A stretch of DNA of 34,250 bases, taken from positions 1 to 34,250 of the IMG/VR virus record IMGVR_UViG_3300025889_020642; one strand, given 5' to 3'. Source of the stretch: a virus. Both the position numbers and the translations under genes were made by a program. Shown one piece after another: positions 24,452 through 32,210 of the stretch. Position 1 is the stretch's first letter, and each line of letters begins with the position of its first letter. The notes under the pieces were generated by a model that saw nothing but the letters and a program-made list of their open reading frames with translations, was not told the DNA's origin and searched no databases.

Positions 24452-25167
24452 AAGTTTTAATTCCCATGGCAGGAGAAGGAAGTCGTTTTTTAAATGAAGG
24501 ATATGTCTTTCCAAAACCTTTAATTAATGTCAATGGTAAGCCAATGATTCAAACTGTTGTTGAAAATTTAAGTTTTGATTGTGAATATATATTTTTAATT
24601 AGAAAATCACACTTAGAAAATTACAAAGGTTTAGTTGATACTTTAGAGCAAATTACTAACGGTAAATACAAATACGTAATAGTTGATAAATTAACAGAAG
24701 GAGCTGCGTGTACTGCATTGTTAGCAAAAAAATATATTGATAATGATGAAGATCTTTTAATAGCAAATTCAGATCAATACATTGATTTTAGTCCTGAAAA
24801 TTTTAAATATTTAAAAAATATGACAACCGTTGATAGTATTGTTTTCGCATTTAACGATGTACATCCAAAATGGTCTTTTGTAAGAGTTGACAAACAAGGA
24901 TATGTAATTGATGTAAAAGAGAAAAAGCCAATATCAAATATAGCAACATGCGGTATCTATTGGTATAGACGAGGTTCTGACTTTGTAAAATATGCTGAAA
25001 GTATGATAGAAAAAAATATTAGGGTTAATAATGAATTTTATATTGCTCCAGTGTATAATGAGCTTATAAATGACAATAAGACACTTATACCCTTTTATGT
25101 ACATAAAATGTGGGGATTAGGAACACCCGAAGACTTAAAAATATTTCTAAACAATCAAAAAAAATAA
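24448..25167 (+). CDS. Sugar-phosphate nucleotidyltransferase-like protein
   Basis: A 239-residue NTP-transferase. KVLIPMAGEGSRFLNEGY with the GxGSRF nucleotide loop and PKPLINVNGKPMIQ form the family opening. LIANSDQYIDF supplies the metal-binding Asp, and WSFVRVDKQGYVIDVKEKKP with the ATCGIYWYRRGSDF segment follow as in glucose-1-phosphate thymidylyl/guanylyl-type enzymes. The C-terminus MWGLGTPEDLKIFL is typical. The nucleotide and sugar cannot be fixed from the sequence. Given the HAD gene before it and the GDPD-like gene after it, a polyol- or sugar-phosphate activation is possible, as is mannose-1-P guanylylation to feed Gmd. Confidence 0.85.
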   Translation: MKVLIPMAGEGSRFLNEGYVFPKPLINVNGKPMIQTVVENLSFDCEYIFLIRKSHLENYKGLVDTLEQITNGKYKYVIVDKLTEGAACTALLAKKYIDNDEDLLIANSDQYIDFSPENFKYLKNMTTVDSIVFAFNDVHPKWSFVRVDKQGYVIDVKEKKPISNIATCGIYWYRRGSDFVKYAESMIEKNIRVNNEFYIAPVYNELINDNKTLIPFYVHKMWGLGTPEDLKIFLNNQKK

Positions 25168-25171
25168 TAAA

Positions 25172-25594
25172 ATGAAAATAATATCACATAGAGGCAATCT
25201 AGAAGGTCAAGACACAACAAAAGAAAATAAACCGTCTCATATAAAACAAGTAATTGAAAAAGGTTTTGAGGTAGAAATTGATGTATGGTATGTAGACAAT
25301 AAATTTTATCTAGGGCATGATATGCCTACATATGTGATAAATAAGGACTTTTTTGATAAAAATATGTGGATCCACTGTAAGAATATTGGCGCTGTTGAAC
25401 AATTAAAGTCAACAAAGTTAAATTGGTTTTGGCATGAAGAAGATCAAATAACTATAACTAGTCTTGGCTATATATGGTGTTTTCCGGGAACATATGTCGA
25501 TAAAGGAATAACAGTTGTCTTAGGAAAGAAAAAGAAAATCAATAAAAGAATTTTAGGTGTCTGCACTGATTACCCTAAAGACTGGATGGAGTAA
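25172..25594 (+). CDS. Short glycerophosphodiester phosphodiesterase-like protein
   Basis: A 140-residue, short PI-PLC-like (GDPD) fold protein. ISHRGN supplies H6 and R7, KENKPSHIKQVIEKGFEVEI the E18-N19 and E35 residues, VWYVDN follows D37, and LGHD gives H49. These match the GDPD pattern HRG...ENT...E-x-D...HD. The usual 230-300 residue TIM barrel is missing several strands, so it may be a minimal or specialised member. It has no signal peptide, so it acts inside the cell. Its tight spacing with the nucleotidyltransferase suggests processing of a phosphodiester in the same sub-pathway; a hydrolase of a phosphoglycerol-type modification is an inference. Confidence 0.75.
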   Translation: MKIISHRGNLEGQDTTKENKPSHIKQVIEKGFEVEIDVWYVDNKFYLGHDMPTYVINKDFFDKNMWIHCKNIGAVEQLKSTKLNWFWHEEDQITITSLGYIWCFPGTYVDKGITVVLGKKKKINKRILGVCTDYPKDWME

Positions 25595-25596
25595 AA

Positions 25597-26478
25597 ATGA
25601 AAAAAGATTTTTTAATAATTAGTAATAAAAAAAGTAGGGCGGCAAATAACGTTTTTGATCAATTTAAAAAAGATTTCAATACTGACATTTTGTTTATCTC
25701 AGATATAGGAAACTATAACCCACACAACAAAGAATATAAAAATATTATACTTTGTTCGGGAGGATTTAATCAAGCTTGCTTTGATTTAATGGAAGATAAC
25801 TTTAAAGAGAGTTTTTTAATTCAACATGACACGACTGATAGCGAAGATGTTCAAAAATTTTTACCTAATAGAATTCCTAATCTTATTTTTCAAAGAGAGT
25901 TAACAAATAACACGAAAAATATATTTCCAAATGTACCTATTGAACCGGTTCATTTTGCAATTAATAGCATATATGATGAAGCATATCAAAACAAGGATAT
26001 TGATGTTAGTATGATGCTGACAATGACCAATCCTAGAAGAGCACCTTTTGTTGAACATGCTTTAAAAATAGCGAAAGATAAATTGTCACACTTAAATTGG
26101 CATATCAAAATAACACCTCAGTCTGTACACACACCAAACATTTATAAACAAGTCTGTAATCGATCAAAAATCGGACTACATTATTTTGGCAATTCTTATG
26201 ATTCAATAAGAATATGGGAGTTAGCTAGTACGAAAACTGCAATTATTATGCCAAAACTCAGACTTAAGTCGACAATGAATGATCATATGCCTTTTAATCA
26301 TTATCAAGAAATTAATGATAATTTTTTAGATTTAGAAGAAAAGATAATTCACCTTCTTGAAAATAATAGGTGGAAAAGTCTAGCAGAAAAAAGCTTCAAT
26401 GACTATAATGAAAATCATAATCCAGCAAAATGTTATGAAAAATATTGTGAAGTTCTGAAAAGACATGATGTTATTTAA
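25597..26478 (+). CDS. Putative glycosyltransferase (GT-B type)
   Basis: A 293-residue protein. The N-terminal part (KDFLIISNKKSRAANNVFDQ, then IILCSGGFNQACFDLM) looks like a Rossmann acceptor domain. FLIQHDTTDSEDV and the IPNLIFQRELTN segment follow. The C-terminal half has VSMMLTMTNPRRAPFVEHAL, LNWHIKITPQSVH, and IGLHYFGNSYDSIRIWELAS, where the RIWELAS-type segment is the donor-binding region of CgeB-like transferases. TKTAIIMPKL follows as in that group. It lies between the GDPD-like and fcl genes with short gaps. The family is moderately supported; the donor is unknown. Confidence 0.7.
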   Translation: MKKDFLIISNKKSRAANNVFDQFKKDFNTDILFISDIGNYNPHNKEYKNIILCSGGFNQACFDLMEDNFKESFLIQHDTTDSEDVQKFLPNRIPNLIFQRELTNNTKNIFPNVPIEPVHFAINSIYDEAYQNKDIDVSMMLTMTNPRRAPFVEHALKIAKDKLSHLNWHIKITPQSVHTPNIYKQVCNRSKIGLHYFGNSYDSIRIWELASTKTAIIMPKLRLKSTMNDHMPFNHYQEINDNFLDLEEKIIHLLENNRWKSLAEKSFNDYNENHNPAKCYEKYCEVLKRHDVI

Positions 26479-26490
26479 GGATTAGTAGAT

Positions 26491-27417
26491 ATGAAAATAT
26501 TAGTCACCGGCGGCACCGGAATGGTAGGGTCAGCTTTTAAAGCAATAAAAACAAAACATGAATTAATTTTGGTAGGATCCCAGGATTGCAATTTACTAAA
26601 CAGCAGTGATGTTTTAAAAATGTTTAATTATCACCAACCCGATGCAGTAATCCATTTGGCAGCTAAGGTAGGTGGTGTTAAAGGTAATTCAGAATTTGTT
26701 TCTGATTACTTTTGTCAAAATATTTTGATGAATACACATGTCTTAAATTCAGCAAAAATTACAAATACTAGTAAAGTTCTTTCTTTATTATCAACATGTA
26801 TATACCCAAACAATCCGGATTATCCTTTGACAGAAGATCAAATTCACAATGGTGAGCCTCACCATAGTAATTTTGGATATGCATATGCAAAAAGAATGTT
26901 GGAGGTTCATTCGAGAGCAATTAGGCAGCAATACGGATATAATTATATCACAGCTGTCCCAAACAACATTTACGGTATTAACGACAATTTTGACCTAGAA
27001 AACGGACATGTAATTCCAGCAATAATAAGAAAAATATGGGAAGCAAAAATTACAAACACGGTGCCAGTTTTTTGGGGCACTGGAAGACCTCTTCGAGAAT
27101 TTACATACTCGCAAGATATAGCAAAATCATTGATGGTGTTGATAGATGATAACTATGACAGTCATGAACCAATAAATATTGGTAATACTGCAGAATTTAG
27201 CATTAAAGAAGTTGTAAATAAAATTTGTAATGTTTTATCATACCACGGTGAAGTAACTTGGGATGAAAGTAAACCAGAAGGTCAGTTTAAAAAACCTAGT
27301 TCAAACAAAAAGTTTTTGAAATTATTTCCAAATACAGAGTATACTAATCTAGATGAAGGATTAGAAAAAACTTGTAAATGGTTTGTTTCTAATTATCCTA
27401 AAATTAGAGGGTATTAA
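26491..27417 (+). CDS. fcl: GDP-L-fucose synthase
   Basis: A 308-residue short-chain dehydrogenase of the GDP-L-fucose synthase family. Residues 6-13 TGGTGMVG form the NADPH loop. LLSTCIYPNN (S101, C103) and NGEPHHSNFGYAYAKR (Y130, K134) are the catalytic signatures of GFS, which couples epimerisation at C3/C5 to NADPH reduction. Later VPNNIYGINDNFD and FWGTGRPLREFTYSQD are family landmarks. It converts GDP-4-keto-6-deoxy-mannose to GDP-L-fucose. It precedes gmd directly (its stop abuts the gmd start) and the GT11 fucosyltransferase lies 6.3 kb upstream, so the pathway is complete in the window. Confidence 0.94.
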   Translation: MKILVTGGTGMVGSAFKAIKTKHELILVGSQDCNLLNSSDVLKMFNYHQPDAVIHLAAKVGGVKGNSEFVSDYFCQNILMNTHVLNSAKITNTSKVLSLLSTCIYPNNPDYPLTEDQIHNGEPHHSNFGYAYAKRMLEVHSRAIRQQYGYNYITAVPNNIYGINDNFDLENGHVIPAIIRKIWEAKITNTVPVFWGTGRPLREFTYSQDIAKSLMVLIDDNYDSHEPINIGNTAEFSIKEVVNKICNVLSYHGEVTWDESKPEGQFKKPSSNKKFLKLFPNTEYTNLDEGLEKTCKWFVSNYPKIRGY

Positions 27418-28389
27418 ATGAAAACCGCATTAATAACAGGAATAACCGGTCAAGATGGTAGCTATTTAGCTGAATTTTTACTTGAGAAAGGTTATCGAGT
27501 AATAGGCATTAAGAGAAGAACTAGTTTAATAGCAACTCATAGAATTGATCATCTATTACATAATGACAATTTTAAACTAGTTTACGGATCGATGCATGAC
27601 TCTGGGTGGATGTATGAAATCTTGACAAAGTATCAGCCTGACGAAATATATAATTTAGCTGCCCAGAGTCATGTGCGTGTAAGTTTTGATTGCCCTATAG
27701 AAACATCTGATATTGTTGCTATTGGAACGTTAAGACTTCTAGAAGCAGTCAGACTAATATGTCCAAATTCTAAATTTTATCAAGCATCTTCATCTGAAAT
27801 GTTCGGTGACAATCCAGAGGCGCCTCAAAGTGAGGAAACAGCATTAATGCCTGCTAGCCCTTATGCATGTTCAAAAGTTTTTGCACATAATTTAATGAGA
27901 AATTATCGAGAAGGGTATAATATGTTTTGTTCATCAGGGATTCTTTTCAATCATGAGTCTCCTAGAAGAGGTGAAACATTTGTGACAAGAAAAATAACAA
28001 TGGCAGCAGCAAAAATAAAATTAGGTTTACAAGAAAAGCTTTATTTAGGTAATTTAGATGCAAAAAGAGATTGGGGCTTTGCTGGAGACTATGTAGAAGC
28101 AATGTGGCTAATGTTGCAGCAAGATAATCCTGATGATTTTGTTATTGCAACAGGTGAAACGCATACTGTTAAAGATTTTTTAGAAGTTGTTTTTGAATAT
28201 GCAGGTTTAAAAATAGAAGATTACGTTGAAATAGATCCGAGGCTATTTAGGCCTCATGAAGTTCCGTTATTACTAGGCGATGCTAGTAAAGCAAAAGAAA
28301 AGTTAGGATGGGTTCCTAAAACAAAATTTAAACAATTAGCAAAAATGATGTATGAAAAAGATTTAAAAAAAATACTAGGAGAAAAATAA
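27418..28389 (+). CDS. gmd: GDP-mannose 4,6-dehydratase
   Basis: A 323-residue extended [23 protein letters not shown] at residues 7-14 and beyond is the characteristic Gmd nucleotide loop. [43 protein letters not shown] with E127, and [13 protein letters not shown] with Y149 and K153 all match Gmd. The EILF-like [20 protein letters not shown] segment is the GDP-mannose-binding signature. It dehydrates GDP-D-mannose to GDP-4-keto-6-deoxy-D-mannose, the precursor for GDP-fucose. It starts immediately after the fcl stop, and its stop overlaps the next ATG by one base (TAATGG), supporting one transcript. GDP-mannose itself is presumably taken from the host. Confidence 0.95.
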   Translation: MKTALITGITGQDGSYLAEFLLEKGYRVIGIKRRTSLIATHRIDHLLHNDNFKLVYGSMHDSGWMYEILTKYQPDEIYNLAAQSHVRVSFDCPIETSDIVAIGTLRLLEAVRLICPNSKFYQASSSEMFGDNPEAPQSEETALMPASPYACSKVFAHNLMRNYREGYNMFCSSGILFNHESPRRGETFVTRKITMAAAKIKLGLQEKLYLGNLDAKRDWGFAGDYVEAMWLMLQQDNPDDFVIATGETHTVKDFLEVVFEYAGLKIEDYVEIDPRLFRPHEVPLLLGDASKAKEKLGWVPKTKFKQLAKMMYEKDLKKILGEK

Positions 28390-29006
28390 TGGCATACCAT
28401 GGCTACCTTCCAATAATAAGTAAATATGCAGCTAATGTTAGAAAAGAAAAAGGCAGCGTAAAAATATTAGAAATCGGACTTTTATCAGGCGTTTCCTTAT
28501 TCAGCATTGTTAGCAATATGAATATTCTTGGTATTGACAATTATGAATATACAGGTGTAGATATAAAACTCCAAGAAGAAATAACAATATTTAATTACTA
28601 CACACTAAAACATGAGAATTGTAAAATTAATTTAATAGAAGAAGATAGTTTAAAATTTTTAAAAAATTGCAAAGAATCCTTTGATATTATTCTCATTGAC
28701 GGGGATCATAATTACCCAACTGTAAAAAAAGAATGTGAGTATCTGCCCCAACTATCTCATAAAAATACGCTTTTCGTATTTGACGATTATTATGGTAAAT
28801 GGTCGACAAACGACCTTTACTATAGTGAGTTAAATGATTGGAAAAATATTGATAATTTTTCAAAGTTGGAGAAAGACAATCAAAAGAAAGGTGTTAGACC
28901 AGCTGTTGATGAATTTATTAAAAACAATAATTTAAAAAGTTTTACTCTTATGAAAGGTGAGCCTATTTGCTTGATACATCAAGATAATGAGTTAATAGTA
29001 GTTTAA
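28389..29006 (+). CDS. Class I methyltransferase (family 24-like)
   Basis: A 205-residue methyltransferase. ILEIGLLSGVSLFSI is the SAM motif I, YEYTGVDIKL motif II, and FDIILIDGDHNYPTVKKECE with NTLFVFDDYYGKW are the hallmarks of Methyltransf_24-type proteins, where IDGDH carries catalytic or metal residues. Members methylate sugars or other small molecules and are frequent in polysaccharide loci. It overlaps gmd by one base and is followed by a decayed aminotransferase. A sugar O-methyltransferase is likely by context; the substrate is unknown. Confidence 0.83.
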   Translation: MAYHGYLPIISKYAANVRKEKGSVKILEIGLLSGVSLFSIVSNMNILGIDNYEYTGVDIKLQEEITIFNYYTLKHENCKINLIEEDSLKFLKNCKESFDIILIDGDHNYPTVKKECEYLPQLSHKNTLFVFDDYYGKWSTNDLYYSELNDWKNIDNFSKLEKDNQKKGVRPAVDEFIKNNNLKSFTLMKGEPICLIHQDNELIVV

Positions 29007-29029
29007 ATAGAAAATAAATAGGGTGTTTC

Positions 29030-29835
29030 ATGCCACAAATTGTTAGAAAAATATTTGAAGATTATGTAAAAGAAAAATTTGATTTAAAAGATTGCATTGC
29101 TGTAAACAACGGAACCAGTGCATTAATTGCTTGTACATGGTCACTAGATCTAAAACCAAATGATGAAATTATAACTACTCCTTTTACTTTTATTGCTACA
29201 TCTAATTCTATTTTAATAGGCGGAGGTAAACCGGTTTTTGTTGATATTGATCCGGACACTTATCTTATTGATGCTAATAAAATTGAAGCTTCAATTACAG
29301 AAAACACAAAAGTATTATGCCTGTTCATTTGTACGGTAGAGTTTGTGACATGGAAAAAATCAATAAAATAGCAGAGAAGTATAACTTAATAGTAATTGAA
29401 GATACAGCGCAAGCTTTTGGATCGACATGTCATTGTGGTAAATATGCAGGAATGCAATCTGATGCTGGGACTTTTTCTTTCTATAAAACAAAAAATATAT
29501 CAACATTTGAAGGTGGTATGATTTGTATACCGAAAAATTCAAAACTAGATGCAAAAAAGATCAGATCAATTTGCGATCAAGGACAAGATGGAAGATATAA
29601 CCACGTCAATATTGGATTTAATTTTAGACTAGCCGAACCTCTGTGTTTGATGGCGTATGAACAAATGAAACTACATATGACAGGAATTAAAGCAGAGTTA
29701 GGTATTAGAGGTCCAAAACAAGGACATTATCCTAATGTTGTTTATGAACAACCAATTTATGAACAAAAAGGAATCACAGGTAATTGTCCAGTAGCTGAAT
29801 CAGTTGCAAAAAAAATTAGAGAACAAAATGTATAA
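29030..29835 (+). pseudogene. Decayed DegT-type aminotransferase
   Basis: Two overlapping frames encode pieces of one DegT sugar aminotransferase. The first (29030-29371) has DCIAVNNGTSALIACTWSLD and IITTPFTFIATSNSI, then leaves the family after ENTKV. The second frame (from 29317) continues MPVHLYGRVCDMEKI and VIEDTAQAFGSTCH, then FSFYKTKNISTFEGG, which holds the PLP lysine. A one-base loss near 29310-29317 (GTATTATG, where one more base would restore the frame) explains the switch. In addition, the N-terminus lacks the about 25-residue family start. The sequence jumps from MAYEQMKLH to GIKAELGIRGPKQGHYP, dropping about 60-80 family residues, and the C-terminus ends at AKKIREQ. Several lesions argue for true decay over one sequencing error. 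The WlbA-like oxidoreductase that follows would be its former partner. Confidence 0.75.
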
Positions 29836-30832
29836 AGTAGGAATAATAGGTTGTGGTGCAATTTTTGGACGTCATGTCGATGTTATTAATAAAAACGAAA
29901 ACTTTTCATTAATATCTGTTTGTGATATAGACACCGATAAAATTACACAGATTAAAGAAAATTTAAAAATACCAGCCTATTATAGTTACAAAAAAATGAT
30001 AGAGAGTGAAGATATTAATTTTGCAGTAATTGCATCACCCAATTCTTATCATACCGATCAAGCAATATACGCTTTGGAAAACAATTGTGACGTCTTAATA
30101 GAAAAGCCTGTTGCGTTCTCAGAAAAAGATGTAAAAAAGATAGCCAGCGTTGCACAAAAAAATAACAGAAAAGCATACTGTGTTTTGCAGGTCAGATTAA
30201 ATGAAACTGTTTTATTTTTGGAAAATCTTTTAAAAAACAAAACACTCGGTGATATACGTGGAGTTTCTTTAGTACAGCGATGGCAAAGACCTCTAGACTA
30301 TTTTTCTGGATGGCGCAACGATCCTAAAGTTGGTGGAGGCTCGCTGTACGAGGTGGGTATACATTATATCGATATCATGCAAAAGCTATTAGGAATACCT
30401 AAGGTAGTTGCCACAAAAACTTATAAGACAAAACATGTCAATTCAAACATAGAAGACACTGTTTATTCAATTATTGATTACGGAGATTTTGGTGGAAATA
30501 TTGAAGTCAACGTATCGTCAGAACCTGAGAATTTAGAATGCAGTTTAACAATTCTAGGATCTGATGGTTTTATTAAATTAGGTGGTAAGGCAATGGATAA
30601 GATTGAAAGCTTCGGATTCTTAAATAAAAGTCTAGAGTCAATTATGTCACTTCAGATAGATGCTATTAATAATAGAGATAGTAAATTCAATAATTATGGA
30701 ACACATCTAGGATCTTGCCCAAATCACGCAGGGGTATACACAAACTTAGATTTGTTTGACATAGCACAAGCAAGTAATGCCGTATCAATAATTGAAGAAA
30801 TATACAGCAAGTCTGAGATAAGTTACGTGTAA
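29828..30832 (+). CDS. Gfo/Idh/MocA-family oxidoreductase
   Basis: A 334-residue NAD(P)-dependent oxidoreductase. I use the ATG at 29828 (MYKVGIIGCGAIFGRHVDVI), which overlaps the pseudogene stop; the extra residues upstream are its shadow. The GxGxxxxxH Rossmann loop, FAVIASPNSYHTDQA and VLIEKPVAF (the family EKP) are present. VGGGSLYEVGIHYIDIM, with the family's acidic and His residues, completes the catalytic region. It most resembles WlbA-type UDP-N-acetyl-sugar 3-dehydrogenases, whose keto product is aminated by a DegT enzyme. Because that partner is a pseudogene here, the gene may be a remnant or serve another step. The assignment to WlbA is moderate. Confidence 0.87.
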   Translation: MYKVGIIGCGAIFGRHVDVINKNENFSLISVCDIDTDKITQIKENLKIPAYYSYKKMIESEDINFAVIASPNSYHTDQAIYALENNCDVLIEKPVAFSEKDVKKIASVAQKNNRKAYCVLQVRLNETVLFLENLLKNKTLGDIRGVSLVQRWQRPLDYFSGWRNDPKVGGGSLYEVGIHYIDIMQKLLGIPKVVATKTYKTKHVNSNIEDTVYSIIDYGDFGGNIEVNVSSEPENLECSLTILGSDGFIKLGGKAMDKIESFGFLNKSLESIMSLQIDAINNRDSKFNNYGTHLGSCPNHAGVYTNLDLFDIAQASNAVSIIEEIYSKSEISYV

Positions 30833-30849
30833 TTTTTAATTTTTCTCTA

Positions 30850-30888
30850 TATAATAAAATTAAGATTTTAAAAAAGAGGAATATTAAA
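30850..30888 (+). promoter_or_regulatory. Candidate promoter and leader before the cytidylyltransferase gene
   Basis: The 56-nt gap contains TATAAT at 30850-30855 within TATATAATAAAA, and then GAGGA about 8 nt before the ATG at 30889. No good -35 box is visible upstream. This is the first gap of more than 24 nt since 11.67 kb, so a new transcription start here, at the end of the glycan cassette, is reasonable. Confidence 0.35.
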
Positions 30889-31323
30889 ATGAAAAAAGTA
30901 ATAATGGTATCAGGAGGTTTTGACCCACCTCACATTGGTCATACAAGAATGTTTACAGAAGCAGCTGAATGGGGAGAAGTTGTTGTAGCCCTTAACTCTG
31001 ATAAATGGCTAGTAAGAAAAAAAGGGTATGTTTTTATGCCATGGTCAGAAAGAGCTGAACTTATTCAACAGTTTGAATCTGTCGACAGAGTTGTGCCTTT
31101 TAACGATGATGATAATACAGCCTGTGATGCTTTAATCACAATCAAACCTGATGCATTTGCCAACGGTGGCGATCGAAAAAAAGACAACACACCTGAGATG
31201 AAGATATGCGATTCAATGAATATACAAATGCTTTGGAATATCGGTGGTAAAGAAAAACCTCAATCTTCTTCTTGGTTGGTTGATAACGCTAGACAAAAGG
31301 AAAAAGAAAGTGCAAGAAAATAA
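30889..31323 (+). CDS. HIGH-motif cytidylyltransferase-like protein
   Basis: A 144-residue nucleotidyltransferase of the GCT/RfaE-C class. VSGGFDPPHIGHTRMF places the HxGH motif at residues 15-18. VVVALNSDKWLVRKKGYVFM and PWSERAELIQQFESVDRVVP follow as in glycerol-3-P cytidylyltransferase and the ADP-heptose synthase cytidylyl domain. IKPDAFANGGDRKKDN supplies the RxxxxST-type region in altered form. Such short proteins are frequent in phages. It could activate a phosphate-containing small molecule with CTP or ATP; the substrate is not readable. Its 3' end overlaps the nuclease start by 14 nt. Confidence 0.8.
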   Translation: MKKVIMVSGGFDPPHIGHTRMFTEAAEWGEVVVALNSDKWLVRKKGYVFMPWSERAELIQQFESVDRVVPFNDDDNTACDALITIKPDAFANGGDRKKDNTPEMKICDSMNIQMLWNIGGKEKPQSSSWLVDNARQKEKESARK

Positions 31324-32152
31324 TTTGTTTCCAAACGGAAAACCTCATGTTTCTTTTTCTGAAATAAAACAGTGGAAAGAGTGTAGTTACAGACATAAGC
31401 TAGCTTATATCGACAAAATTGACACATTCCAAGACAGTCCTTATCTTCATTTTGGAACAGCTGTCCACGAAGGATGCGAAAGCCTTCTGGAAGGAAAAGA
31501 AGTCGACCGTGATAAAATACTAGGGGTCATGAAAGAAAGCTGGGAGAAAGCTGGATTTGAGAACGAGGAGTGGTATTCCAAGCAGCCCGGCTGGTACAAA
31601 CACGAGCCTGTCGAAACTTGGGAATCGTGGGCTAATAGCATGTGGAATGAGGTTAACGATTTTTTAGACAAGGAATTTCCTGGGTGGGAATGCTTCAAAG
31701 CCGAAGAAGAATTATATGAACCAATTGAAGATCTAGACAAACCACTAAACTTTAAAGGATTTGTTGACGGTATACTTAAAGTACCTAAGAAAAGAGGGCA
31801 AGGTCATGAATATTGGATTATTGATTGGAAAACTGCAGGCGCTTATGGGTGGCGTAGAGATAAAAAGCAAGACTTAGGTATGACAGCCCAGTTAATTCTT
31901 TATAAACATTTTTGGGCAAAGAAACACGGTATTGATTTAAAAGATGTTAGATGTGCATTTGTTTTACTTAAGCGAGGAGCAAAACCAGGAAAAGTTTGTG
32001 ATATTGTAAAAGTGTCAGTTGGCCCAAAAACATACGAAAAAGGTATGAAACTAATGAGAAGTATGATAAAAACAGTTAGAAAGGGACTATTTCTTAAAAA
32101 TAGAAATAGTTGTAAATTCTGTCCTTACTTTGAAACTGAACACTGCAAGTAG
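31310..32152 (+). CDS. PD-(D/E)XK nuclease with Fe-S cysteines (Cas4/AddB-like)
   Basis: A 280-residue protein starting with GTG at 31310, with AAAAGG about 9 nt upstream; an ATG further up (31244) lies inside the preceding gene and adds non-family sequence. VSFSEIKQWKECSYRHKLAY gives C25 and the family's opening helix, and LHFGTAVHEGCESLLEG the GTAxH motif. FKGFVDGIL has D153, and WIIDWKTA has D172 and K174, the catalytic D...D-x-K set. The C-terminus NSCKFCPYFETEHC supplies C268, C271 and C279; with C25 these can ligate a [4Fe-4S] cluster as in AddB/Cas4. It is a likely phage DNA-processing exonuclease for recombination or replication. There is no CRISPR array here, so a CRISPR role is unlikely. 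Confidence 0.86.
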   Translation: MQENNLFPNGKPHVSFSEIKQWKECSYRHKLAYIDKIDTFQDSPYLHFGTAVHEGCESLLEGKEVDRDKILGVMKESWEKAGFENEEWYSKQPGWYKHEPVETWESWANSMWNEVNDFLDKEFPGWECFKAEEELYEPIEDLDKPLNFKGFVDGILKVPKKRGQGHEYWIIDWKTAGAYGWRRDKKQDLGMTAQLILYKHFWAKKHGIDLKDVRCAFVLLKRGAKPGKVCDIVKVSVGPKTYEKGMKLMRSMIKTVRKGLFLKNRNSCKFCPYFETEHCK

Positions 32153-32210
32153 GTTTACTTTTTGCAATAAAAATATAATATTATCTTATAAATAAAGAGG
32201 GTTTTAAACT
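32153..32210 (+). promoter_or_regulatory. Candidate promoter region before the GT4 gene
   Basis: GTTTAC at 32153-32158 lies 15 bp before TATAAT at 32174-32179, or 17 bp before TAATAT at 32176-32181, and resembles the element at 11616. A perfect TATAAATA, the T4-type late promoter octamer, occupies 32187-32194. It is followed by GAGGG (32197-32201) and the ATG at 32211. An early- and a late-type element may therefore overlap, though the late start point would leave only about 10 nt of leader. Motif-based only. Confidence 0.4.

Noticed and set aside
29007-29371. Programmed frameshift in the second DegT gene
   Set aside because: There is no slippery heptamer at the switch, and the gene also shows N-terminal, internal and C-terminal losses, so decay explains it better.
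31310-32152. Cas4-like nuclease as a sign of a CRISPR system
   Set aside because: No repeat-spacer array and no other cas genes occur; a phage recombination nuclease fits better.
32142-32165. Terminator hairpin after the nuclease (AAGTA GGTT TACTT then TTT)
   Set aside because: Only a 5-bp AT-rich stem, and it overlaps the GTTTAC promoter-like element; too weak to call.
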